Below are positions 37,701-45,175 of a stretch of DNA of 64,000 bases, one piece after another. Each line of letters begins with the position of its first letter. Position 1 is the first letter of the stretch. Source of the stretch: Calothrix parasitica NIES-267 (lineage in GTDB: Bacteria; Cyanobacteriota; Cyanobacteriia; Cyanobacteriales; Nostocaceae); contig NZ_AP018227.1 of NCBI RefSeq assembly GCF_002368095.1, forward strand, positions 1,200,936-1,264,935, given 5' to 3'. The notes beneath the pieces are model-generated. The model was not told the origin of the DNA and ran no database searches. It was given only the letters and a program-made list of their open reading frames with translations. The position numbers and the translations under genes were made by a program.

Positions 37701-37793
37701 AACAATAATCAAACTCAGCCACTACCATCTGACCCAAATGAACTACCACCAATCGAATTACCACCCCAACCCGATTCTAATAGTAGAGACTAA
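34767..37793 (+). CDS. Ig-like repeat, single-TM protein with Pro-rich tail, eCIS upstream module
   Basis: 1008 residues. The N-terminal ~390 residues hold Ig-like repeats (RISVEINPSQQESIVHAGG; LNPGDSGECELKLCPPKHTP; LTVEMTPQRTEISGGEECFD). A transmembrane helix is at about 399-421 (LWLLVTLALLSFGVAGFLLW). Beyond it three or four further beta-sandwich repeats are marked by recurring LNWEISN and LNWEIANAQKI strands, and the C-terminus is Pro/Asn/Ser-rich. Its stop overlaps the start of the AAA+ gene by one base (TAATG), strong evidence for one operon. The architecture mirrors the preceding protein, with an Ig-like part in place of the propeller. Function unknown; membrane tethering of the contractile machine is a plausible inference. 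Confidence 0.65.
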   Translation: MVKTTSSRISVEINPSQQESIVHAGGVISNPIKIQNNYNNDIKIGIWIASLDGKRQLLDWWEFENSDDNQPLQFPLTLKKGKIYNINLKFRVPLNAQPEIYKYEISVEDNCSRTPFRRPQKLKVVESSGKKNQWDTEPEFSLKPSTSSSQPLELNPAETEEIKVTVKVENKSKWVDTFTIDCPNWDVEWFDVKYPESSLVRFGKVQKTNGIYLNPGDSGECELKLCPPKHTPPGYYFPTVRLRSQRDPDLVLLDVVHLEILPNSRLTVEMTPQRTEISGGEECFDLYVKNEGNFDREIKFDVKEKTFGDKGKTFSYSFKAIKNESKTKKITSINLQPGDSKELSLAVKAKLWKWWLRCFKPKQQEINFNVEINDLFDASEKQEATPNLLQGTLIWVSRPWWFLWLLVTLALLSFGVAGFLLWNKFLKYRLPPHLKVTELSITKNSNNSNDGKYRQGDSLKLDWKVVNINKFEEIRVKLITLRDNVEIYKKEYSERSENNSLSLRCEKYTNKLNCKNNSTLEKPGKYIYKIEVFAKEYKKEPIYVKKTDTITVLPNLLPQVLSLSTDKPSYKVIKDKQSNTSKLPEATLNWEISNPNQIEKLNLTALKPDNSLHFQKSYILKDNNFIVESEENNSSIKRENIDTNKLPNSIINCKNKVNKITCKQKFPQGLKSGDYIFQLAVVPKNSNGKKLEAKKTPIIKVLPIPPTAPIPNPQIVKFSSDETSYQEVSSNISQTKIIPSQIRLNWEIANAQKIKHIKVVGLDSEGNLYWQKRYLLNQLNFCNVDENIEENKKNISCNNVPTDISKAGTYKFDLIVSYEDKEIRHEISKSTPNIKIQPAPKIQPKPIEIISFQIDGEDATKNPKRIIEVHREIKPKDIVLSWKVKGEDVEVELLPSPGLIPKEQKRIRYSPSQSSGSETITLKVKNKKTGEEKTRTVVIQTVDITPPAPVQPTPDNSSQQGFPNVSNPEESGTSGNSRNNNQTQPLPSDPNELPPIELPPQPDSNSRD

Positions 37794-39769
37794 TGGATAA
37801 CTGGCAAAGCCTTAATTACCAATACTTAACGAACGCGATCGCAATTGTTGGTGAAGCGCTGTATCATCGTGCTAGGTCGATTCAGAATCAGTCGGTAGAA
37901 GCATCATCAGATGTGCTTTCTAGTTTTGAAGTTAAGGGACAAGAAAATGTTGCTCTAATTTCTGCATCTTCCAACTTAGAAAATATCTGCACTATTTTTC
38001 ATCTTTCTGACTTTGAGCGAGACTTGCTGTTATTGTGTACTGGGATGGAATTAAATCCCGGTTGGACATCTTGGTGTGCTGTTGCTCAAGATAATCCTAA
38101 ACTCGATTATCCTACCTTTAATTTAGCCCTTTCTATTCTAAAAAATCCTGATTGGAATGCGCTTAATCCTGCTGCTTCCTTACGTCGTTGGGGTTTGATA
38201 GAAATTGGTAATTCCCATATTCTCACCATCGCTCCTTTACGAATCAACGAGCGAATTTTGCATTATCTCATGGGTGTTTCTCATCTCGATGAGGAGTTAA
38301 TCGAGATAGTGGAAGTCGTGGAAGGGGTTGATTTCTTGGTGGATTCTCATCAACTATTAGTGGAGCAAATCAGAAAAACATGGCTAAATAAAATTCATTC
38401 TCAAACTTTACCTATAATTCAATTATGTGGAGGTGAAATCGCTAGTAAGAGGAATATTGCAGCAACAGCTTGTAACCAGCTTGGCTTAAATTTATATAGC
38501 ATCAACCTAAGTAATATTCCTGCAAATATAGATGATATCCATAGATTTATACGCTTGTGGAAAAGGGAATACTTACTGAATAAATCTGTCCTTTTTCTCG
38601 AATGTAGTACAGCGAGCAGCGATACAAACAAGGAAAATGCCATCAACTTATTGATAGATAAAATCATTAGCCCTATAGTTATTTCTACTGAAGAAAGAAG
38701 AGTGATTTTGCACCGTCCTGCAATCACCTTTGATGTTTATAAACCTACGGCTAAAGAACAGCGGAATATCTGGAATCAAGCTTTAAAACGGAACTCATTC
38801 CATATTAATGGCTTTGTAGATACTTTAATTTCGCAGTTTAACCTCAGTAGTAATGCCATCGAGGCTGTCAGCATTAATGCTATAGGTTATGAAACAACAG
38901 ATGTTAGTACATTAGAAAATCAATTATGGGATACCTGTCGTATCCAAGCTCGTCCTCAACTAGATGATTTAGCTCAACGCATTCTACCAGCAACAGCTTG
39001 GGATGACTTAGTTTTACCGTTACCCCAGCGTCAAACTTTGCAAGAGATAGTATCTCACGTGCGTCAAAGAGCAAAAGTTTACGAAAATTGGGGATTTAGT
39101 ACCAAAGGTAGCAACGGACTGGGAGTAACTGCACTATTTGCGGGTACTAGCGGTACCGGAAAAACTATGGCTGCATCAGTATTAGCTCGCGAACTTAATC
39201 TGGATTTATATCGTATTGATTTGAGTTCGGTAGTCAGCAAATATATCGGTGAAACCGAGAAAAACCTGCGACGAGTATTTGATGCAGCTGAAGCTGGTGG
39301 AGTAATTCTCTTATTCGATGAAGCAGATGCTTTATTTGGTAAGCGTAGTGACGTTAAAGATAGTCGAGACCGTTATGCAAATATGGAAGTAAGTTATCTA
39401 TTACAGCGGATGGAAGCTTATCGCGGTTTAGCCATTCTCACCACTAATTTAAAAGACTCGATTGACACAGCCTTTATGCGTCGAATTCGATTTATAGTTA
39501 AATTTCCCTTTCCCGATGCAAATCAACGTGCAGAAATTTGGCAAAGAATTTTTCCTAAAGACACACCATCGGAAGGATTAAACATCAAAAAATTAGCAAA
39601 ACTCAATGTAGCAGGAGGTAACATCCGTAATATCGCTTTAAACGCTGCTTTTCTTGCAGCAGACGAACAACAACCTGTAATGATGAAACATCTTCTACAG
39701 GCTGCTGAAAGTGAATATATCAAATTAGAAAGGACTTTAACAGATGCTGAGAAATTGGGATGGGTTTAA
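37793..39769 (+). CDS. eCIS-type AAA+ ATPase
   Basis: 658 residues. The N-terminal ~380 residues are helical, with the winged-helix-like segment typical of these proteins (LERDLLLLCTGMELN-like). The C-terminal AAA+ domain has Walker A FAGTSGTGKTMAA (about 451-459), Walker B ILLFDEADALFG (about 504-511), a downstream TTNLKDSIDTAFMRRIRF with the Arg finger pair, and a lid domain. AAA+ ATPases of this kind are a constant part of extracellular contractile injection systems (Afp15/Pvc15 type), where they are thought to act in assembly or cargo loading. It starts within the stop of the preceding membrane protein gene and ends 4 nt from the convergent cap gene. Confidence 0.9.
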   Translation: MDNWQSLNYQYLTNAIAIVGEALYHRARSIQNQSVEASSDVLSSFEVKGQENVALISASSNLENICTIFHLSDFERDLLLLCTGMELNPGWTSWCAVAQDNPKLDYPTFNLALSILKNPDWNALNPAASLRRWGLIEIGNSHILTIAPLRINERILHYLMGVSHLDEELIEIVEVVEGVDFLVDSHQLLVEQIRKTWLNKIHSQTLPIIQLCGGEIASKRNIAATACNQLGLNLYSINLSNIPANIDDIHRFIRLWKREYLLNKSVLFLECSTASSDTNKENAINLLIDKIISPIVISTEERRVILHRPAITFDVYKPTAKEQRNIWNQALKRNSFHINGFVDTLISQFNLSSNAIEAVSINAIGYETTDVSTLENQLWDTCRIQARPQLDDLAQRILPATAWDDLVLPLPQRQTLQEIVSHVRQRAKVYENWGFSTKGSNGLGVTALFAGTSGTGKTMAASVLARELNLDLYRIDLSSVVSKYIGETEKNLRRVFDAAEAGGVILLFDEADALFGKRSDVKDSRDRYANMEVSYLLQRMEAYRGLAILTTNLKDSIDTAFMRRIRFIVKFPFPDANQRAEIWQRIFPKDTPSEGLNIKKLAKLNVAGGNIRNIALNAAFLAADEQQPVMMKHLLQAAESEYIKLERTLTDAEKLGWV

Positions 39770-39773
39770 AGGT

Positions 39774-41144
39774 TCAACCGATAACAACCATTGGACTAAC
39801 ATACTTCTGATTTTCACCTACACCCAGTAAACTTTCCGCACCATCTATTTGTACCCTTACCAAATAGCTTCCCTGTCTGACATCACGAACCGCAAATATT
39901 AATCGATTTGTATCTTGATTGCGAGAATTGACTGGAAAAATATATGCTGCTGGACTAGAGCTAGAAAATTCGTTCAAAAACAACAATACTTTCTGTTCTA
40001 CACCGACCGGTAAATCAATCTCTACTATTATCCGTGCTGAATAAAATCCGTTTTCGTTATCTTCTAATTCTTCTACAGGTTCTATATTCTTAACTGTCGG
40101 ACACAATACAAACGGTACGATATTAGAACTAACTACCCTGATTGGTTCTGATGGAAACCGCTTGGGTACTAAAGGGTAAATTATCTGTAAGCTTTGTATA
40201 CCGGTTCGTAGTAAGTTTTTTTCTTCAGATAAGGATGCAAGGTCAAAATAAATTTCGCCGTCAGCTATTTTTTGAGGAGAAATTCGAGCTTCTCCAATCT
40301 TTATCTCTGGTTTACTTCGAGAAAATGGCTGTTTTCTTGCTTTATCTCTGATTTCTTCTATTGAACTATTCAATTGTTGCTCTAATTCTCCGAGTTTTTC
40401 ATCGCTCAATTCAGCATTTAAATTTTGACCGCGAATTAATATACTGCTGTCGGATTCAAAATTTGCATCATATACATTTTTTTTATTAATAGTATCTTGT
40501 AAAATTACTTGAGAAATTATTGGTTGATTGGGTTGAGAATAAAATTCTCTTACTCTTACAGGTAACAATCTCTTTCCGCTCTTAGTTCCTTCAATTAATA
40601 CTGCACTACCTTGCCAAGCAAAAGATAAAATATATGGGGTTTGGAAAAACACAGACCAAATTTTTGAAAGTTCTTCTGTATTCATCTTGCTAGGAGTAAT
40701 CGTCACTCTTTCTACTTGTTCCGCTAAATTGGAATCTCCCAAATAACTGCTATATCTAGAGCTATTTACAGTTTCTTGAATCATCTGGGGAGTTAATATT
40801 GGTTGGTCAACTAATGTCCTCAATGTACTTCCTAAAAGACGTTGGGGTTCTAGCTCCGAATCATTTCCATAAAAAGTCATTAAATAATATAAATTCAATC
40901 CAGCTTGGGCTTGTTTAATTAATTCTCCTTTAGGACGACGAGTTCTTAAATCTGAATTTCTCCAAGCTGGATTTGGTGTAGCTTGATACATATAAATATT
41001 TACTCTGGGCTGCGTTGCCGCGCCATCCTGGTTGTCAGGTCTGGTTGTAGTCACTACTGTACCGTCGATATCTTCCTGCACGGCTGCTTGTACGATTCTT
41101 TGAATAGTTGCCGTTACGGTGGCAATAGCTAGATGATTACTCAT
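39774..41144 (-). CDS. eCIS tail-cap protein (Pvc16/Afp16-type, DUF4255)
   Basis: 456 residues on the opposite strand. The N-terminal DUF4255/Pvc16_N domain (about 8-190) shows LAIATVTATIQRIVQAAVQE, PRVNIYMYQATPNPAWRNSD and GLNLYYLMTFYGNDSELEPQ with RLLGSTLRTLVDQPIL. A longer C-terminal beta-rich extension follows. In Afp/PVC systems the Afp16 homologue caps the tube and sheath at the distal end and sets length. Its stop is 4 nt from the stop of the convergent AAA+ gene, and its start faces the 631-nt region upstream of the sheath gene, so cap and structural genes can be expressed separately. Confidence 0.85.
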   Translation of the reverse strand: MSNHLAIATVTATIQRIVQAAVQEDIDGTVVTTTRPDNQDGAATQPRVNIYMYQATPNPAWRNSDLRTRRPKGELIKQAQAGLNLYYLMTFYGNDSELEPQRLLGSTLRTLVDQPILTPQMIQETVNSSRYSSYLGDSNLAEQVERVTITPSKMNTEELSKIWSVFFQTPYILSFAWQGSAVLIEGTKSGKRLLPVRVREFYSQPNQPIISQVILQDTINKKNVYDANFESDSSILIRGQNLNAELSDEKLGELEQQLNSSIEEIRDKARKQPFSRSKPEIKIGEARISPQKIADGEIYFDLASLSEEKNLLRTGIQSLQIIYPLVPKRFPSEPIRVVSSNIVPFVLCPTVKNIEPVEELEDNENGFYSARIIVEIDLPVGVEQKVLLFLNEFSSSSPAAYIFPVNSRNQDTNRLIFAVRDVRQGSYLVRVQIDGAESLLGVGENQKYVSPMVVIG

Positions 41145-41775
41145 TATTTTTTATACTTAGCGTATATTGCTTAAACTTAAATAAGTACTATGACTTTTAA
41201 ATAATTACGCATTAATAAACAAAAATTTATATGCAAAAGTAAATCCAAGATAAATCTTTTTATTGCTACTTAACTAATTAGCTATGCCATATTTTTGTAT
41301 AACTAAATCTTAACTATGTACTTTTTATCATAGACTTAAGTTTATATTACTATTCTTTATGAATAATCTTAATTTTAAATCGTGATTTTAGAAATATCTA
41401 ACCAAAGGTATACAAATTATCTTGACAAATAAAAAATGCTTCGTGAAGCGAGTTTGTCGAGACACTTTATTTTGATAATTATTCGCTTCAAGCACATATC
41501 AAACCTTCGATTAATATAGTATTCATATATGTAATATTCCAAGAAGTAATCATAAGGTTCAAATTAATAACTTATCCAAGAATAGAATGAAAAAATAAAA
41601 TAATATTTACAAATTTTAATGTATAAAATATTAGACTTTAGTGGTATAGTTTAACGATAAAAACATATCGTCAAGTTTTACTAGCGCGTAATTAGGGTAA
41701 AACTTTCGATTTTCTAAAATTTTCTGACTTTTTACTGATTAAGAATTAATTGCCAAACAAAGGAATATTGAGAAT
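41145..41775. other. Divergent, AT-rich intergenic region between cap and sheath genes
   Basis: 631 nt without a supportable gene. It must hold the promoters for the minus-strand cap gene and the plus-strand structural operon. A palindrome GCTTC-GT-GAAGC lies at about 41440-41451. AAAGGAA about 11 nt before ATG 41776 is a possible ribosome-binding site. No clear sigma-70 boxes could be fixed by eye. Confidence 0.4.
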
Positions 41776-43479
41776 ATGCCTAGATTAGATTATTTTGCCC
41801 CTGGTGTGTACATGGAGGAGGTGGACAGGGGTAGCCGTCCGATAGAAGGAGTGCAAACCAACATTGCTGGTTTTATTGGTTTCACCGAAGCAATTAGAGG
41901 TGGAGCGGAATTAGGTAAGCCCATGCTGGTGACAAGTTGGAGCCAGTATATGGAATACTTTGGTAAAGAGGGTTCCGATGGTTTTACCGATTTTGATGCT
42001 TATTTACCATTTGCTGTTAATGGCTGGTTTTTGAATGGTGGTGGCCGCTGTTGGATTGTTAGTATCGGTACGGAAATTCCCAAACCAAGACCTAAAGATG
42101 GAGAACAACAGCAGCACCCAGACCCGAAAATAAACGCTATATCAGTCAGAACAAAGAACAAAAAAGAGTCTTTACGATTTTCCCTTAAACCCGGAGAGGT
42201 AGAAAATGGGTCGGTAAATGTAGAGATTCGTCCGAGTCAACCATTATCAGTTCCAGAAGTAGGAGACGAACCCGCACCGATTCCAGCCGAGTTTTTCAGT
42301 GTTATTGTTAGCCGTGAAGGACAAGAGTTGGAAAGACATGACAACCTGACAATGGATTCCCAGGTCGAATCGAAAGTCGGACAGTATGTAGCGACAAAAT
42401 TCCAAGATTCTCAATATCTGGAAGTTGAAATTGAGCAGCTTACAGGACTTCCTCTTACTCGTCGTCCTGTAGATGGTTTATATGAAGTCAGTCCTCCACC
42501 AGTTTTACCTTACAGAGAAAATTTGCGGAAACACGTACATGGAAATAGAGATAAAGGTACTGGGATTCAAGGACTGTATGAAATTGATGAAATTACTATG
42601 ATTGCTTGTCCCGACCTGATGAGGGTTTATGAGGAAGGGATAATAGATGATGAGCAATTACATGGCATCATGGGGTTAATGGTAGACCTATGTGAAAATA
42701 ACGCTCCTAATCCACCCAATCGTATGGTAGTTTTAGACACACCACCACCGAAAATTGATACCAGAAGACCTGGTAATGAAAATAAAAAGCCTATCAAAAA
42801 ACCGCAGCACGTTCATGAATGGTTGGGTGAATTTAACCGTCGTTCTATGTTTGCAGCTCTTTACTATCCTTGGGTAAAAGTTGCCAATCCCAAGAACGAA
42901 GGTAAGCCAATCATAGTTCCTCCATGCGGTCATATGTTAGGAGTTTGGTCGCGTACCGACGAAACTAGGGGAGTTTATAAAGCACCAGCCAACGAAACAC
43001 CAAGAGGAATAATTGGTTTAGATTACGATTGCAACTTCCGCGAACAGGAATTACTTAATCCTCAAGGAATTAACTGTATTCGCACCTTCCCGAATCGAGG
43101 TATAAAAATTTGGGGTGCGCGTACTTTAGCAGAAACAGAAAAGACGGAATGGCGTTATATTAACGTTCGAAGATTAATTAGCTACATCGAAAAATCTATT
43201 GAATTAGGTACTCAATGGGTTGTATTTGAACCTAACGACCAAGATTTATGGGCAAGGGTAAGACGTACCGTCAGTAACTTTTTAGAACGTCTGTGGCGAG
43301 AAGGTGCATTATTTGGTAGTACTCCCGACGAAGCTTTTTACGTAAAATGTGACGACACAATTAACACTGAAGAAACAATGATACTTGGTCGTTTATACGT
43401 AGAAGTCGGAATTCGTCCGGTTCGTCCTGCAGAATTTGTTGTCTTCCGCATCAGTCAGTGGAGTCCGGGTACGGAATAG
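41776..43479 (+). CDS. eCIS contractile sheath protein
   Basis: 567 residues. The sheath signature is clear: N-terminal YFAPGVYMEEVDRGSRPIEG, then TNIAGFIGFTEAIRGG, YLPFAVNGWFLNGGGRCWIV and the C-terminal GARTLAETEKTEWRYINVRR-LISYIEKSIELG with VEVGIRPVRPAEFVVFRISQ. It forms the outer contractile cylinder around the tube. Only one sheath gene is present here, while Afp/PVC systems have several. It opens the structural operon and is followed by a 173-nt gap with a short hairpin before the tube gene. Confidence 0.95.
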   Translation: MPRLDYFAPGVYMEEVDRGSRPIEGVQTNIAGFIGFTEAIRGGAELGKPMLVTSWSQYMEYFGKEGSDGFTDFDAYLPFAVNGWFLNGGGRCWIVSIGTEIPKPRPKDGEQQQHPDPKINAISVRTKNKKESLRFSLKPGEVENGSVNVEIRPSQPLSVPEVGDEPAPIPAEFFSVIVSREGQELERHDNLTMDSQVESKVGQYVATKFQDSQYLEVEIEQLTGLPLTRRPVDGLYEVSPPPVLPYRENLRKHVHGNRDKGTGIQGLYEIDEITMIACPDLMRVYEEGIIDDEQLHGIMGLMVDLCENNAPNPPNRMVVLDTPPPKIDTRRPGNENKKPIKKPQHVHEWLGEFNRRSMFAALYYPWVKVANPKNEGKPIIVPPCGHMLGVWSRTDETRGVYKAPANETPRGIIGLDYDCNFREQELLNPQGINCIRTFPNRGIKIWGARTLAETEKTEWRYINVRRLISYIEKSIELGTQWVVFEPNDQDLWARVRRTVSNFLERLWREGALFGSTPDEAFYVKCDDTINTEETMILGRLYVEVGIRPVRPAEFVVFRISQWSPGTE

Positions 43480-43536
43480 AGAGTATAGAAAATATAGTGT
43501 TACGCAAAAGTTAAAGCAGTAATACCTTACAAACAG

Positions 43537-43551
43537 GGAGCAATATGCTCC
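43537..43551 (+). other. Small hairpin between sheath and tube genes
   Basis: GGAGCA-ATA-TGCTCC, a 6-bp stem without T-run, in the 173-nt sheath-tube spacer. It could tune the relative amounts of sheath and tube transcripts. Confidence 0.35.
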
Positions 43552-43652
43552 TACTACTTCCCATTCCATAAACTCATCCGACAATTTTGAGTTAATTAAA
43601 AGCTAATCAAAAAACTAAAATCGAATTTTGGAAATTATTAAGGAGTTAAATT

Positions 43653-44126
43653 ATGACTGCTGCACAATCTGAAGAATTATTGGTTGCTTGTCGGTTTTAC
43701 TTTGAAGCTGATGGAGTGACAGATAAACAGATTCTAGAGGTAGGAGGATTAAGTTCGGAAACTCCTGCTGCTGGTGGTGATAAAGTATTAGGTTCTAGCA
43801 AAAATGCTCTAAATCTACGTCAAGCGGCTCCGACTCGTGCTAAATTTACACCTGTAAACGTAAAAGTTGTTGCAACCACTAACAAAGACTTGTACAAGTG
43901 GTACGAGGACTGTAATAAAAACGATGGTGGAAAATCAGATTGGTCTGCTAATCGTAAAGCTGCATCCGTAACAGTCTACGACCAAGCTGGAGATATGAAA
44001 GCACGTTGGGAAATGATAAATGCTTACCCAACTAAGTACGAAGGACCAAAATTGGAAGCAGGTTCTAATGAAGTTGCGAATGAAACTATTACCCTAGTTC
44101 ACGAAGGTATTAAACGAGTTCAATAA
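43653..44126 (+). CDS. eCIS inner tube protein 1
   Basis: 157 residues with AAGGAGTTAAATT before the ATG, the best ribosome-binding site in the operon and in line with a highly abundant protein. The sequence (LVACRFYFEADGVTDKQILE, NRKAASVTVYDQAGDMKARW, MINAYPTKYEGPKLEAGSNE) is the Hcp/gp19-like fold of Afp1/Afp5-type tube proteins. Hexamers of it stack to form the inner tube. A related second tube gene follows after a 74-nt spacer. Confidence 0.9.
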   Translation: MTAAQSEELLVACRFYFEADGVTDKQILEVGGLSSETPAAGGDKVLGSSKNALNLRQAAPTRAKFTPVNVKVVATTNKDLYKWYEDCNKNDGGKSDWSANRKAASVTVYDQAGDMKARWEMINAYPTKYEGPKLEAGSNEVANETITLVHEGIKRVQ

Positions 44127-44200
44127 TAAAAGAGACAGGAATGGGAAATTTATTTTCTCATTCCCTCTTACTTCTTAACCTTTACCCCTTACTCCTTAAA

Positions 44201-44692
44201 ATGCCAAATGCAATTAATAATTTTCCAGAAATATTAACAAACAGTCGATTTTATATAGAACTAAGTCTAGACGGTAGCGAAAATCCAGTAGACGCATACT
44301 TTACCGAATGTAAAGGATTTAAACACACTCAGGAAGTGATTGAAGTATGTGAAGTGACTCCTCAACGCTGGGGAAAAGCGAAACACGGTCAAGTTGTTCG
44401 GACAAAAGTCCCTGGAAATATCAAAACCAATAACATTACCTTACGTCGGGGAATGACCAAATCTCAAACCATATGGAAGTGGTTTAATGCGGTACAAACT
44501 GGTAACTGGAGAGAACAACGTCGAGATGGTTCTTTTAGCATCTACGACCAAGCAGGAGAAGTAAAGGCTATTTTTGATTTTTTTAATGCTTGGCCAACTA
44601 ATTATATTGCTTCCGATTTAGATGCTAGCAGTACGGATTTAGCCATCGAAGAAATTGAAATTGCAGTAGAAATTTTCAATCGTAAACTGTAG
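44201..44692 (+). CDS. eCIS inner tube protein 2
   Basis: 163 residues from ATG 44201 (MPNAINNFPEILTNSRFYIE). The frame is open from 44141, but that part reads a CT-rich spacer repeat (TTACCCCTTACTCCTTA), so the later ATG is chosen. It has DAYFTECKGFKHTQEVIEVC, RTKVPGNIKTNNITLRRGMT, FSIYDQAGEVKAIFDFFNAW and PTNYIASDLDASS, the Afp1/5-type tube fold, and is related to tube protein 1. Two tube paralogues usually mean one forms the main tube and the other an end-specific ring. Confidence 0.9.
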   Translation: MPNAINNFPEILTNSRFYIELSLDGSENPVDAYFTECKGFKHTQEVIEVCEVTPQRWGKAKHGQVVRTKVPGNIKTNNITLRRGMTKSQTIWKWFNAVQTGNWREQRRDGSFSIYDQAGEVKAIFDFFNAWPTNYIASDLDASSTDLAIEEIEIAVEIFNRKL

Positions 44693-44698
44693 GTGTTT

Positions 44699-45076
44699 AT
44701 GTTACAAACAGAGTTTGAATTTACTTTACCAAAAGGTTACTTAGATACAGACGGTAACTTGCATCGTATTGGTGTGATGCGTTTAGCAAAAACAGTAGAT
44801 GAAATTAATCCGTTACGAGACCCTCGCGTCAAGTCGAATCCAGCTTATGCTACCGTGATTATTCTTGCGCGAGTAATTACTAGATTGGGAGCATTAGAAG
44901 AGATAAATCCTGCGGTAATTGAAGGTATGTTTGCTTGTGATTTAAATTATTTACACAAGTTTTATCGTCAAATAAACGAATTAGAAGATGAATTGGAAGA
45001 AGATATAGATAATAAGCAAGATACGAATCAATTAGAACAGAAAGAAGATAGAGATTTAGTTTTTAGTCAAATTTGA
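44699..45076 (+). CDS. Phage-tail-assembly-chaperone-like protein
   Basis: 125 residues from ATG 44699; a GTG at 44693 is also possible directly after the tube stop. LPKGYLDTDGNLHRIGVMRL, ATVIILARVITRLGALEEIN and VIEGMFACDLNYLHKFYRQI fit the phage tail assembly protein (TAC) family that accompanies contractile tails, where it helps fold or load tube or tape-measure proteins. The acidic Glu/Asp-rich C-terminus is variable. The position directly behind the tube genes supports the call. Confidence 0.7.
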   Translation: MLQTEFEFTLPKGYLDTDGNLHRIGVMRLAKTVDEINPLRDPRVKSNPAYATVIILARVITRLGALEEINPAVIEGMFACDLNYLHKFYRQINELEDELEEDIDNKQDTNQLEQKEDRDLVFSQI

Positions 45077-45175
45077 ATTTATGTTGGATGCAGCGTAGTT
45101 TAGAACAAGGTTTATAGCTAATACTACGCTTCGCATTCAAGGCATTTTCAAACATCGGATTTTAGGAATATAGAT

